Below are positions 23,894 to 34,080 of a DNA stretch of 64,000 nt, one piece after another. Under the pieces are notes generated by a model that saw nothing but the letters and a program-made list of their open reading frames with translations, had not been told where the DNA came from and did not search any database. The translations under genes were made by a program, and so were the position numbers. This stretch comes from Branchiostoma lanceolatum. Its lineage: Eukaryota; Chordata; Leptocardii; Amphioxiformes; Branchiostomatidae. Each line of letters opens with the position of its first letter. The stretch's first letter is position 1. Location: the NCBI RefSeq assembly GCF_035083965.1, contig NC_089727.1, positions 14,522,769 through 14,586,768 of the forward strand, given 5' to 3'.

Positions 23894-26800
23894 TCACGGA
23901 ATGAGAGTGAACAACAGAGTTAAGAGGAAACACATCAGACCGAGGATTGGCTTAGCAGTTCCTGCTGCACCTACAGTATTACCGAGAATACCGACCATCC
24001 GTACCGGCCCTCCGCTACCGTCTCCGATCTTCATCGGCAGGGCGTACACGATCGCTCCCTTCGTGGGCAGCTGGTCCAGGTTAGCCACGTTCTCAAACCC
24101 TGGGATATTACTTCCGAACAGGGTTTGATGCACGTCAAAATTCTAAATGTTTGAAAACGAAAAAGATATCAAGATATCAATTGACATATCTAACTAATAA
24201 CTTTAAAAAAATGTGTTTCTGTCAAGCTATAAGAATGAATGTCGTGATTTCATAATTAGGATTAGATGCACGTCAAAAGCCTAAAAATAAACGAAAAACA
24301 AGATATCAATTGACATATTTACGATCATTTACCTAATAACTCTACAGACGTGTGTTCTTCTGTCGAGCTGTCAAGGTATAAATGTCGTGATTATATAATT
24401 AGGTTCGTAAATCCATGTACGTGGTACGATGTTTCAATACTTACAGTGGACTGCCCGTAGTCAAGAGAGGCCGTGTCGATACCAACGGCGTGCATGCCAC
24501 GATTATGCACGAGCCAACGAGCGCCATCTGGGTGTATTCCAGGGAAGTGCAGCAGAGACGTATTCTTGGTGTCCGTGCCGAGATACTGCTGCTTGTTGGG
24601 CCAATGCTTACCCCATCCGGTATTTACTAAAGGGAGGATACGACCGTGCTGATAAAGAATAATCTCTGCTATATCTAGATCAAAGAAAGCTCGCAATAAC
24701 ATTTTTTTCTTAAGACCGTGCCATTTAAGGGGAACGGCAATACTGGAGGACTGTAACACAAGCATTTAATTACAATAACCTAAGAATAGAACAGATTCCG
24801 ATATTGGGACCTACCAAACAGTAAGCAGCCGTCGGGAATCCTGCCGTGTGTATTTTCCCAGTCCTGGAAGTCCTGTGCGGTTACCATGTAGTCCGCATTA
24901 CCAGTTGTCTTGCCCGAGATGTCCACCACAACGGCCGGCCCCATCAGCCGCTCGACGGGAATGTCGTCAGCTGCAGACAAACGTTATTGGCTGTTTATAC
25001 ATGTACCATGTTGGAGGTTGAGAAATATTCAAAACTTTCCTACACTAGGTGTCAACACATATAAGTTACCTGTTATATAGAGAGCACTATAGTTGATACT
25101 TTCTTTTCTCCAGACTCATTGTATGTTAGCCTGGGTGCCATCCTTCTTACCTTTACTCTCCCCTCTCGGTCGCTCCGGGAGCATCAGAGCTAACAAGGAT
25201 GGCACCCAGGCTAATTGTATGTCTGTTATAACGCTCCGAATGACTGGTCGCCATCTTGGATATGTCCACCCCACCAACATGGCGGCGGTGGCTATGACGT
25301 CACGCGCAAACATGTCATTAAAGGACTTACCTCTCCACTTGTTCCTACTGAAGTGCGCAGGCGCGTCCAGGTGCGTGCCCCCATGTTCTGCCGCCTCCAT
25401 CTCAGAAGCCTCGTACCAGAATCCTACGGCTGAATAGTTCCTGAACACGTTGGTCAGCCTGAAAGACTTTGACGTAGGCCAGTAAATGGTGGTACCGTCA
25501 AACGTGTAGGTCATGTCAATCACCTGCGGGTTGCCCGGCAACACTGCGTCACTGGCACTTAACAATGACAGGCCCACCTGCAACAAGAATGCCCGGACTT
25601 TAGAAACGATAGCAGGTTGCCCACAAAAAACTTTCTAAACTACATAAAACAGCAGGCACTAGCAAACCACCTACCTGACTGCAAATAATTCCAGAAAACC
25701 CTATGCTGCCGATCAAAAATGCGTGAATTCAGTACATCCCTGTCTCTTTCACCGCGTTTCAAAGCCAGTGGTCGGTTTCAATTATAACAAGGCAAAGTCG
25801 TACACATAAGCAATGTTCTTGGATCTACCTATACTGATTATTAACTTTATTATTATTTTTTAATGATTATTAACTTTTATTTTATAAGGACACAGGAGCA
25901 CAACAGATACACACAAAAACAAGTGGCGAAGTTTAAAAAGCCAAATAGACAACAACGAAAGAATGAGAATGAACGCAATGCTGATCTGAATTATCTAAAC
26001 TCTCCCAGTCTCAGCCCTTCGCTTCTCGGACCTTCTTGGATAAACTATAGGTAGCCTGGACCTATTATAGCCGCCGAGTTTCTCTTGTCCTCTTTTATGT
26101 TACCACAGGGCGAAATCAATCATCGTGCTCGCGGATGATTGACTGCTGACAACAGAGACTCCCCTCACCTGACCTCACTTCACCCGAAAGAGACTCGGCG
26201 GCCATAATAGGTTTGGATGAAAGGCTATAAATGACCTTGTCCTCGAATGACTGGCGTCTAGGCCTCCTGTCCTGTCTGGTACCTTTACGTTTTATGTTCC
26301 AACGTTTAAATGTGATGCACAGCCACCTGCAGACCCACACTACAGGGCAAAGCACAGAGTAGCTATTGACAACGGGTGAAAAACACCTAATATCTATACT
26401 GGCCAGGGGCGCCTTAATTAAGGTAAAGGTAATTCAAGCGTTTCTGTCAGACCAACACTACGGGACAAAACACAGAGTAGCTATTAGCCACGGGTGAAAA
26501 ATACCTACTATCTACTAGTCAGGGGCGCCTTTAAAACGTTTGCAATTCAACCATTCCGGTCTCTTCGGTCACCGGACTGAACATGAGTTTTGCTCGTCTT
26601 GGGAAAGACGAACAACAACAATAGAAAGGTATGTTGTAGACATGATTGAATCAGAGGGCGGTGGCGAGTACGTCATAGTATGGCGCGGGGATAAATCTCG
26701 ACAATCCTGAGTCACTAGTTTGGGTCAGACTGTTAATAATGTACTTTTCCGTAAATAGCTTCATTGCTCACAATGTTGAAGTAGCCTTTGGCACTTATCA

Positions 26801-27358
26801 TGTATTGTTTACAGTGTTAGGTGTAACGGACAGTGGACCCTGTAACAGAATCACGGACTTGTAATGTGACACCAAGCGTCCATACAAATGTTTCCAAGCC
26901 AGAACCTCTTTCCTTGCCAAGCCACAACTGTTTACATTTTATGTCCCTTGTTTATGCAACGTAATGCCACGCCCAGCTAGATCCACACCACAGGACAAAC
27001 ACCTCGTATCAATCAGCCACTGGTGCCTTAATTAACATTAAGTAAGCGTCTCTTCGTCCACCTCTGGACCCACTTGGCCGTCTTTCGATGGGGAAATACG
27101 AACAAAAAGAAGAACAATACCATGAACATAGCAGATATAACGTTACATTCAATATGCTATTGCATTGCGTTGTGTGTGTATTTAGACGGTCTGCGCGATG
27201 GTTTACGGGTTAAGTCTCAGCATTAGCTAGCTTGCACTGGTTTATGGTCGGCCTGTGTAGTATTTCAACAATGTACAATCCTCAACAGTATACTTCTAGG
27301 TGGCTAGTAACAAATCCCAGCAACTTACCAACATCAGGACAACGTGACGAGCACCCAT
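23894..27358 (-). CDS. Kynurenine formamidase-like cyclase (PF04199 type), secreted, possibly GPI-anchored
   Basis: Exons in transcript order: 27358-27329, 25577-25331, 24970-24815, 24626-24445, 24142-23894; 864 nt, 287 aa. The family hydrolyses cyclic or amide substrates such as N-formylkynurenine (bacterial KynB, isatin hydrolase), using a metal site in HxGTHxDxP. Here HGGTHLDAP is intact at residues 75-83, and GIDTASLDYGQS and IPGFENVANLDQL are further family landmarks. The 10-codon first exon joins exon 2 to make a standard signal peptide, MGARHVVLMLVGLSLLSASD. The last roughly 20 residues (ILGLMCFLLTLLFTLIP) are hydrophobic and end the protein after a small-residue stretch (GAAGTA), the pattern of a GPI-anchor signal. 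The animal substrate is not settled for this branch. The gene converges on the KY-CARD gene. Confidence 0.87.
25118..25222. repeat. 87-bp MITE with 9-bp target-site duplication
   Basis: The element 25127-25213 has ends TAGCCTGGGTGCCATCCTT and AAGGATGGCACCCAGGCTA, an exact inverted match. Both flanks read ATTGTATGT (25118-25126 and 25214-25222). A related palindrome (AGCCTGGGCACCCAGGCT) occurs near 47920. It lies in an intron of the cyclase gene. Confidence 0.8.
26061..26211. repeat. Inverted-repeat element, 151 bp
   Basis: The ends CCTATTATAGCCGCCGAGT and ACTCGGCGGCCATAATAGG are inverted copies with one mismatch. It lies in the long first intron of the cyclase gene. Confidence 0.7.
26330..26530 (+). 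repeat. Direct duplication of about 85 bp
   Basis: Copies at 26330-26414 and 26448-26530 share CACAGAGTAGCTATT, ACGGGTGAAAAA and CAGGGGCGCCT. A more diverged third relative lies near 26985-27040. I see no coding content. Confidence 0.6.
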
Positions 27359-27804
27359 GGTTTACGATACAAACCCGTGACCAACCGACACTGCGTCTGC
27401 GAGACACCTGTGCAACAGCTGTACAACTGTTATGACAAGCCTTCATCACCGTGTCAAAGGTCATCCTTTGGATGAAAGTATTATCCAAATTTAAACACAT
27501 TTGCTTGGAAAATAAACCGGAAGCCTATAATCAAAGTTAAACATGCTTGCTAAAGTAAAGAATCATTACTTAAAGATAACCCTAACCAGTTACAACGTTT
27601 CTCGGAGTATTTTCTCCAGTGGCACGGGTACAGCCCATTGACATGTGAAGTTGAAAGTAGCCTTGGCCTGACTCCAAGAGGTCAGTCCGACTCGATCGTG
27701 AATACAATCCCTGGCAGCGGGAAACTGTAAACATGAAGCTTAACACAGACTACATGTCAAAGGGCATGGCATATAAATTTACAACCATAGTATAGGGACA
27801 ATAA

Positions 27805-27986
27805 AAACGTGTAGAAGTGTACAAAATCAATATCAATGCCACTAAAGGTCCCTCCAGTACAGACTCCGAGCTTGTCAAAGTGCTAACTATTCAGAAAAAT
27901 CACAGAAAGCGGACAAGATCCCAGCAGGACCTGGCCAGTGAAGACTCGGCCAGGCCTACATCCGTCTCTAGCTCTCAGGATAGCAG
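27805..27986 (+). other. Possible upstream exon of the protease gene
   Basis: An open stretch of about 60 codons, rich in Ser, Lys and Arg near its end (QDLASEDSARPTSVSSSQD), closes at a plausible donor (AGCAG/GTAAAA). It has no ATG and its 5' boundary is not clear. It may be coding or 5' UTR sequence joined to the acceptor near 28348. Confidence 0.2.
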
Positions 27987-28378
27987 GTAAAATCAATCAT
28001 CATATTTCAGACATTGTGGAATAGAGACCTGTCTGTATCTTCTGTCTGAGGTTTTATATCTTCTAATGTCACCTCACTGCTGACATTTCAGTTCAGCTTC
28101 TTCATGGAGCATACAAATGAATATTATAGCTTTTCTGGGAACACGTTTGCCTTCGTAGACGACGTTGAATGTCAACTCTAAAATATTCTAAGCCAATATT
28201 GCAATCTCTCGCCTGCTACTAACGTTACTACGTTCAGCCTTATATATGATAATCAGTTATTGCCCTCGGTAACCTGCCATTCGTTTGCGTTGGCGGTAAA
28301 CAATAAGACTGACGAGCTAATTCGGAGACTTTACCTTTCTGCACAGGGCAGCACCACACCCCCACCTAGCTGAACTGC

Positions 28379-29263
28379 ATGCAACAAGTGGCGTCACCGC
28401 TGCTCGGGATGAACTTCACTCCGTTTTCTGACCCAGAGGAAGAAGACGCGCGTATCGACCGCAACAGAGGTTTGCTGACGGTAGACAAGTTCCATGGTAA
28501 CACCAACTGCTTGTATCGTCTGGACTCAGAATCGTTCAGTTTGATACATGAGAGAAAAAGGTCAGTGTGCAAGGTAGAGTGGCCATATGGGTCTGGAACA
28601 GGAGTTCTTTTGGGTAAGAGAACCATCCTTACTACTTATCACATCTTTAATGAAATGACAAAGGCTATAAAGCGATGTAAGGATCCGAACAGGTATCGTG
28701 TTTTGTTTGAGTCAGTCGGTAACGTTAACGAGCCCATAACGTGCAACATTGCTCCCAAACAGCCTTTGTCTACTGACTCAAGTTTAGACTATGCGATATT
28801 GAACCTTGAACTTGAAACAGGTCCCGGCCAGAGTGAAGCTGATCCCTCGATCCTCCCCCTTGGGGCATGTATCTCAGATAGCATTGAGAAAAACGACATG
28901 ATAGTTGTCGTGGGCCACACAGATAGGGATAAGAAGAAACACATCGACTTCTCTATCCTCTCTGGGTTAAGCGAGAGGTACGGAATTCATGTTTTGTTTC
29001 CAGCTGGGCTCCCAATCTTCCCACGTGATGATACCTGCAAGGGTTTCGTGTTTGAGGGGTCTTCGGGGTCCGTGGGGTTCGATAGGAACGGGAACCTGGT
29101 ACTCATGTACACAAGGGGTTTCTCCCCCATAGAGAATGAGGCATGCCTTATTGAGCAGGGAGTGCGCCTGTCTAGCATTCGAGAGCATGCGCACCGACAC
29201 TTGACAGGTCCGGTTTTCCAAGAGCTTTTCCCAATGCCAGAGGGAGGGTTTTCTTTCCAGTAA
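28379..29263 (+). CDS. FAM111-like trypsin-fold serine protease, 294 aa
   Basis: A single uninterrupted reading frame. Chymotrypsin-fold landmarks occur in order: GSGTGVLLG followed by TILTTYHIF (His88), STDSSLDYAIL (Asp137), and EGSSGSVGF, with Ser229 as the probable nucleophile. The arrangement and the absence of a signal peptide resemble the C-terminal protease domain of FAM111A/B and related intracellular trypsin-like proteases. The residue after the GSSGS motif is Val, where Pro is usual. An in-frame TAG lies 12 bases before the ATG, so translation probably starts here or in an upstream exon spliced to it. A splice acceptor (ctttctgcacag) at about 28348 suggests at least one upstream exon, perhaps a 5' UTR. 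Assignment to the FAM111 branch is by eye; another trypsin-like family is possible. Confidence 0.7.
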   Translation: MQQVASPLLGMNFTPFSDPEEEDARIDRNRGLLTVDKFHGNTNCLYRLDSESFSLIHERKRSVCKVEWPYGSGTGVLLGKRTILTTYHIFNEMTKAIKRCKDPNRYRVLFESVGNVNEPITCNIAPKQPLSTDSSLDYAILNLELETGPGQSEADPSILPLGACISDSIEKNDMIVVVGHTDRDKKKHIDFSILSGLSERYGIHVLFPAGLPIFPRDDTCKGFVFEGSSGSVGFDRNGNLVLMYTRGFSPIENEACLIEQGVRLSSIREHAHRHLTGPVFQELFPMPEGGFSFQ

Positions 29264-30388
29264 CTATCAAGAGTGCCTAAGAACTGAAGGGGATTTAAGT
29301 TTTTATGTTTTTAAGGCTAATTTGTATTCTCTCACAATGCTCAAGTCGTTGAAGATCGTTCAGGTACTATCAGATTCAGATAAGACATTCAATCAAAAAT
29401 ATCCAAACCTTTTCCCCAAAATTTCCTCAGCAAAAAGAAAACCTCTAAAACTACGTGCTCTAAAAGTAAGTGTTTAGATATAAATCGCCTTTACAGATAA
29501 GAATCGACTTTGAAAAAAGTGTTTTCGCTTTCGTTTCATCACAAAGAAAATTGACTATTCCACTGGCCTCGATAAACTAGAGAAGAAGTCTAATATGATT
29601 GATATTACTATCAGCATTGTAAATCAAAATTTTTACCTACTTTTTGTTGTTGGAATTTTGTTAGCGCAGTATCACGTCATAGTCTTTATAGACTGACTGA
29701 CTATATATATATTGTAAATCGTATTCTAAAACTTTGTTGTGTTCACTCTGAGTTGTCCTTGAGAGTTTATGCAATGTCTTCACTGCCAAGGCAAGAAAAG
29801 AACATTGTAGACTAGAGTAGAATATACAATCCCAGAATTTATGCTCAGATTATCCATCTATTTGTATGACGTCAAAGGGTCCCACTGTACATAACAGGCT
29901 TGTTACTAGCTTTGCCTGGGGACTGTAATGACATCTAGGGCATAAGCAAGGTTGATTTCCCAATAATCTCATGTATTTTGACATGCTATTCTCATGTTTA
30001 AATTAAACAATGCATTTATTGACTTCCTGATGAGTGATGTGTTTGTGTAACAAATGTGTACCATGTTATATCTTAATCAATGAAACTTGAAAATGCATGA
30101 TCAACGTGATATTTGTATACTGTAATCAATTTCAATTATCATAAATGGAGTATTGGAAGCTTGATAAATGTATGACTAATAACTGCTTAATCAAAGGTCC
30201 TGTGTGGTTTTACTTCTCGTCTGAAGATGTGTCAACAATCTGCTTGTGTTTTGTACTTTGGTGACAGCACTCGCTAAACAAAATTATGTCATCAACCTCA
30301 TGTAAAGATTTAATGATTATTGTCATCATTATTTCCTACTTTTAAAAGAGCAGGAGACCATATGTAATTTCTGAACTTTTGTCTTGCA

Positions 30389-30394
30389 AATAAA
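30389..30394 (+). terminator. Poly(A) signal candidate for the protease gene
   Basis: AATAAA about 1.1 kb after the protease stop. The intervening stretch 29264-30388 has no coding signal I can support and is best read as a long AT-rich 3' UTR. A second AATAAA-like motif occurs near 30457. Confidence 0.4.
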
Positions 30395-30872
30395 CTACTG
30401 ATGTATAATTTCTTGGAGCCTTGTTGTCATTAGGCTTGTATACTGGGCAATGTTTCAATAAAAAAATAATTTTGAGTCATTAACTAGTAGCTTTTGAGTT
30501 ACTGGAATTCTCGGATGCAATTCTAAGTCAGTTCGGGTGGGTGAGTGAAAGAATTGAGGAAATATCAATTTGGGAGGGGGGGGGCATATACATGGCAAAA
30601 TTTCTGTTAATACCACATTCAAAATTTATTTATCTACTTCCAACCATCCTGACATTGACTCATTTAGGATAAGTCAATATCAGGAGGAAGGGCAGAACTG
30701 CTGTGTAAAATATCTAGAACTCTTCCAAGTTGTTAACAATCTTCATGTTATTACAGCACTTATGACCCCTAAAAGCTTTCTATTCATAAGTTGAGACCCT
30801 CTGAACTAAAAAGGTACTGTTAGTGTTTAAAGAACAACACAAGAGATGAAACACAGGTCGGGTATTTCACAT

Positions 30873-30878
30873 TTTATT
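30873..30878 (-). terminator. RPL9 poly(A) signal
   Basis: AATAAA on the minus strand about 30 bases after the RPL9 stop. The short 3' UTR is typical of ribosomal protein genes. Confidence 0.75.
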
Positions 30879-30906
30879 CAATAGTTTCTCCTATGTGTGG
30901 AAATGT

Positions 30907-32883
30907 CTAGTCCTCGGGCTCCACGATGGTGGTCCTTTCTGAGACATAGATTCCATCCAAGAACTTGCGGATGTCCTTGTTCTTTACAGTTGTGCTCTGT
31001 TGGACAAGGGCAGCTGTTGGGCAGAGAAAATAATAAAGTATCAAAATACATGATGGTTTTGACACTGGATAAAGCAAAGAACAACAGTAATAGCACCATC
31101 AGCGCTCCATAGACACTTAACCTGTTCAAATTCTAAAGGTGGGTTGGAAGGATGTCATCATGACTATCAATAATTCACACGCTCCCATCAGTTCTGGGAT
31201 GTCATTCATATTATTAAATCAATCTGACCTAGGTGACAATGGCCTGGCCATGTTGCTTTGATTATATGGATGACATCCTCTGGGAACTGATGCGAGCATG
31301 CAAATAAAAAACAAAAAGCACGAAAATTGATGTGTTCGCGGATGTCATCCATAAAATCAAATCAACACGGTCTTAGCAATAAGTATGCATACCAATCTCA
31401 AAAACAAAAAGGTTAGTAAGATTCCAACACACCTGAGCGAGACACCTGTTCCAGATCATTTCCTTCCAGGTACAGCTCGTCCTTCATGGCCGCGGACAGG
31501 CTGACCTTGATGCCCTCGCTCATCCTCACGCGGCGGATCACCTTCTCACCCAGGAAGTTCCTGATGTCCAGGACGGAGTTGCCCTCCGACACCGTGCAGT
31601 TGATGGGGAAATGGGCATACACTGACCTCATCTTGTAGCGGTAGCCCTAATGAAGTTCAGGTTAAGAGGAATGTAAATGACATATCCTTTTCTGTTTGGT
31701 GATAAACTGTTGTGATAGGGGACAAAGGGAACATGATAAAAACAGGAAAGCCACTTATCATGTTCACATAAATGGAATGGTTTCTCCACGAAAAAGTAAC
31801 AGAATAATTAAAAAGAAGCAACTTGGATGGAGGATCTAAACAGAAAAATATTTGGTCTATGTCCACTTCCAAATAGTTTTAACTGCAGTGTTTAAGTAAT
31901 AAGTACTAGTACTGCAATCCTGGATACTTCTACATGCTTACTTGGCCTTCTTTAGATAGAGCTTCCTTGATCTCATACAACAGCAATTATGTCAAAGTCT
32001 AACTTAGGTAAAGGTTCTCACCAGTGTCACACCCTTGATCATGTTGTTGACGTGGCTGCAGACAGTCCGCACACAGGCCAGTTCCTTGCGGTTGCCAAAC
32101 CACTTCTTAACCTGCAATTTCTTCTTGCCAAGCATCTTCATCTCAACCTAAGGGGGGAAATTCAGTTAGTACTGTAGAGAACAAAAACTTCGTACAAGTG
32201 GGTACAAATATCTCAATTATCTGTAATACACAAGGTCTTTAACTTTACATCTTGGCTGCCAGATGCTTCAACATTTATATAAGTTACCTCTTGACATTTT
32301 AGCGCTATACAATAAAAGAGCAAGTGATTCTTACATTGAGATGTTTGAAGCTTTTCTTCAGGGTACCCCTAGGTCCCTTGACGGTGACCATTCGGGCATT
32401 GACACTCACGGTGACTGGAATCAAAGAAATGAAAAAACTTGTTACAAAAACTTACATTCTTTTTATGTTCACACTCACGTATTTGAGACCTAAAAGGCTA
32501 AAGCTTTGAAAGTATGCTTTAGTACAAGTTCAGTATTTACCAATACTTGTCCATGTAACGAAATTTCTCTTGCGTAAATATGACATGCCTTATCTAGAAG
32601 GAAAAACATATCTTCAAAACAAACACCTCTCACTGTTACACAAGGTTCTAATGGTGTCTAATGCATTAAGTAAGTGGCATGGTTAACACAGCATTAACAT
32701 TCTTACTTTCCTCTGTGACATACATTACAGACATTAACTTTCGATACACACAGCACTTAGGAATTGCTTTAGGAAGGCCTATTTGTTTGGCTAGGTATGA
32801 TTAAAAACAAAACATAAACCATGGTTTGAATACTTACTCCCCTCAGGGATTTTCACCTCCTCGCTAGATTTGATGGTCCTCAT
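30907..32883 (-). CDS. RPL9: 60S ribosomal protein L9 (uL6)
   Basis: Coding exons in transcript order: 32883-32838, 32414-32335, 32147-32022, 31646-31433, 31013-30907; 573 nt, 190 aa, against 192 in human. Landmarks include [64 protein letters not shown] and [15 protein letters not shown]. It is a component of the large ribosomal subunit near the stalk base and sarcin-ricin loop. A 5' UTR exon ending at 33912 with donor GTAAGC is likely, because an acceptor (ttgtag) lies two bases before the ATG. A minus-strand AATAAA at 30878-30873 follows the stop. It is divergent from HPF1. Confidence 0.97.
31145..31370. repeat. Inverted repeats in RPL9 intron 4
   Basis: TGGATGACATCC and GGATGTCATCCA pair across about 65 bases. 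A further pair (GGGAACTGATGCGAGC and its relative GATGGGAGCGTG on the other strand) lies nearby. It may be a decayed hairpin element. Confidence 0.4.
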
Positions 32884-33011
32884 GGCTACAAAAAAATACA
32901 TAGCCAAGTCAACATCACAGTCAAATACACCACATACAACATAATTAAGGTATAATTAGTATAAATGTATGCTGTAGTGGTAAGACTTCATTACTTCAAC
33001 TTCAACTTAAA

Positions 33012-33230
33012 CTACCCCCAGATAACCCCGCTAGGGGCAAAGTAGGGGGGAGGAGGTCCCAGGCTAAGGCGGGCAGGAGCCGTAACAACCGCGCCAGGCA
33101 GGGCGTTCCACTCGGGTATGGTGCGGGGGAAGTATGAATATTTGTAAGAGTCTGTTCGGGCGTAAAGTGGTTGAAATTTGAGCGTGTGGCTTCCCCGGGT
33201 GCACCCCTGAGCTGGTTTATTACTCATGAT
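33012..33230 (-). mobile_element. LINE reverse-transcriptase C-terminal remnant
   Basis: The minus-strand translation includes ARTDSYKYSYFPRTIPEWNA followed by LPGAVV. This is the conserved tail of CR1/L2/Jockey-type reverse transcriptases (Y..SFFPRTI..WN.LP). It lies between RPL9 coding exon 1 and the likely 5' UTR exon. Only about 70 codons remain. Confidence 0.65.
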
Positions 33231-33911
33231 TTATTACTGTTAAGTACCATTTGCACAATAAAGAGCTGAAATCATAACTCTGAATTGGACATGATAGGAC
33301 AAAATTTCTCATTCTCACAAATTATGGACTAAAATCAGATCATACGTATCATATAAGTGCTCTTACAAAGTCGAAATCTTCACACTTCTTACAACACAAA
33401 TTACTCATACAGTCAAAGTACCACAATAGCAGCACTTATCATACCTATACTTTCATTTCGTCCTGTTGAAGCAAATATTACATGCGGCAAAGCTGAACAT
33501 TTGAGCATCTTGTCCATTTTTTTCTACCACGAAGAAATCGTACTGGATTTGGATTTCATCTATCGTACTGATTCGTAATGTTAATTCTTTTACTTTGTAC
33601 GTAAAATCAGCTTTATCTTGGCAAGATACTTCAGAGGTTAACATTTGCAAATCCATACGTGTCATACATTGTGAGCGGAACAAAATAAAGTGGAATTTGT
33701 TGTCTATGTCGCCATGTTGGAACTCAGGTCCGTGATCAAGTGTTGAAATCACGGCCCCCAAGCTTTCATACCAACACGATTTTACAAAAAATAACGACAT
33801 CCATGTCACCATTATAATGTTTCCCGTTAGTATGGAATGTTTTGAAGTGCTGATGATTCTACATAGGGCAAATATTAGAAGGATTGTGTAGTAATTCCGT
33901 TTCAGGCTTAC

Positions 33912-34080
33912 CTCTAGAGCAATGGAGGAAAGAAAGAGGAAGTACAAGGTATTGTGGGAGCGGAAATTCCCAGGGATCCAGGCCTTTTGTATTCTGCATG
34001 GGGATTGGTTGATGGTAAGAGCAAACATCCAATCAGGCGATCTGTTTTAAATCTTTGTAAGCACATTTTCGCGGGAAAAC
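33912..34080. promoter_or_regulatory. Bidirectional RPL9/HPF1 promoter with 5' TOP tract
   Basis: Read on the minus strand, 33941-33923 is a pyrimidine tract (TCCTCTTTCTTTCCTCC) followed by a donor at 33912/33911. This is the 5' terminal oligopyrimidine signature of ribosomal protein mRNAs and marks the RPL9 start region. The HPF1 ATG is at 34081 on the other strand, so under 170 bases must serve both genes. Exact transcription starts are inferred. Confidence 0.65.

Noticed and set aside
31014..31432. Box C/D snoRNA in RPL9 intron 4
   Set aside because: ATGATGA and CTGA motifs occur on the minus strand, but the terminal stem is only about four pairs and no guide match could be shown. Inverted repeats explain the region as well.
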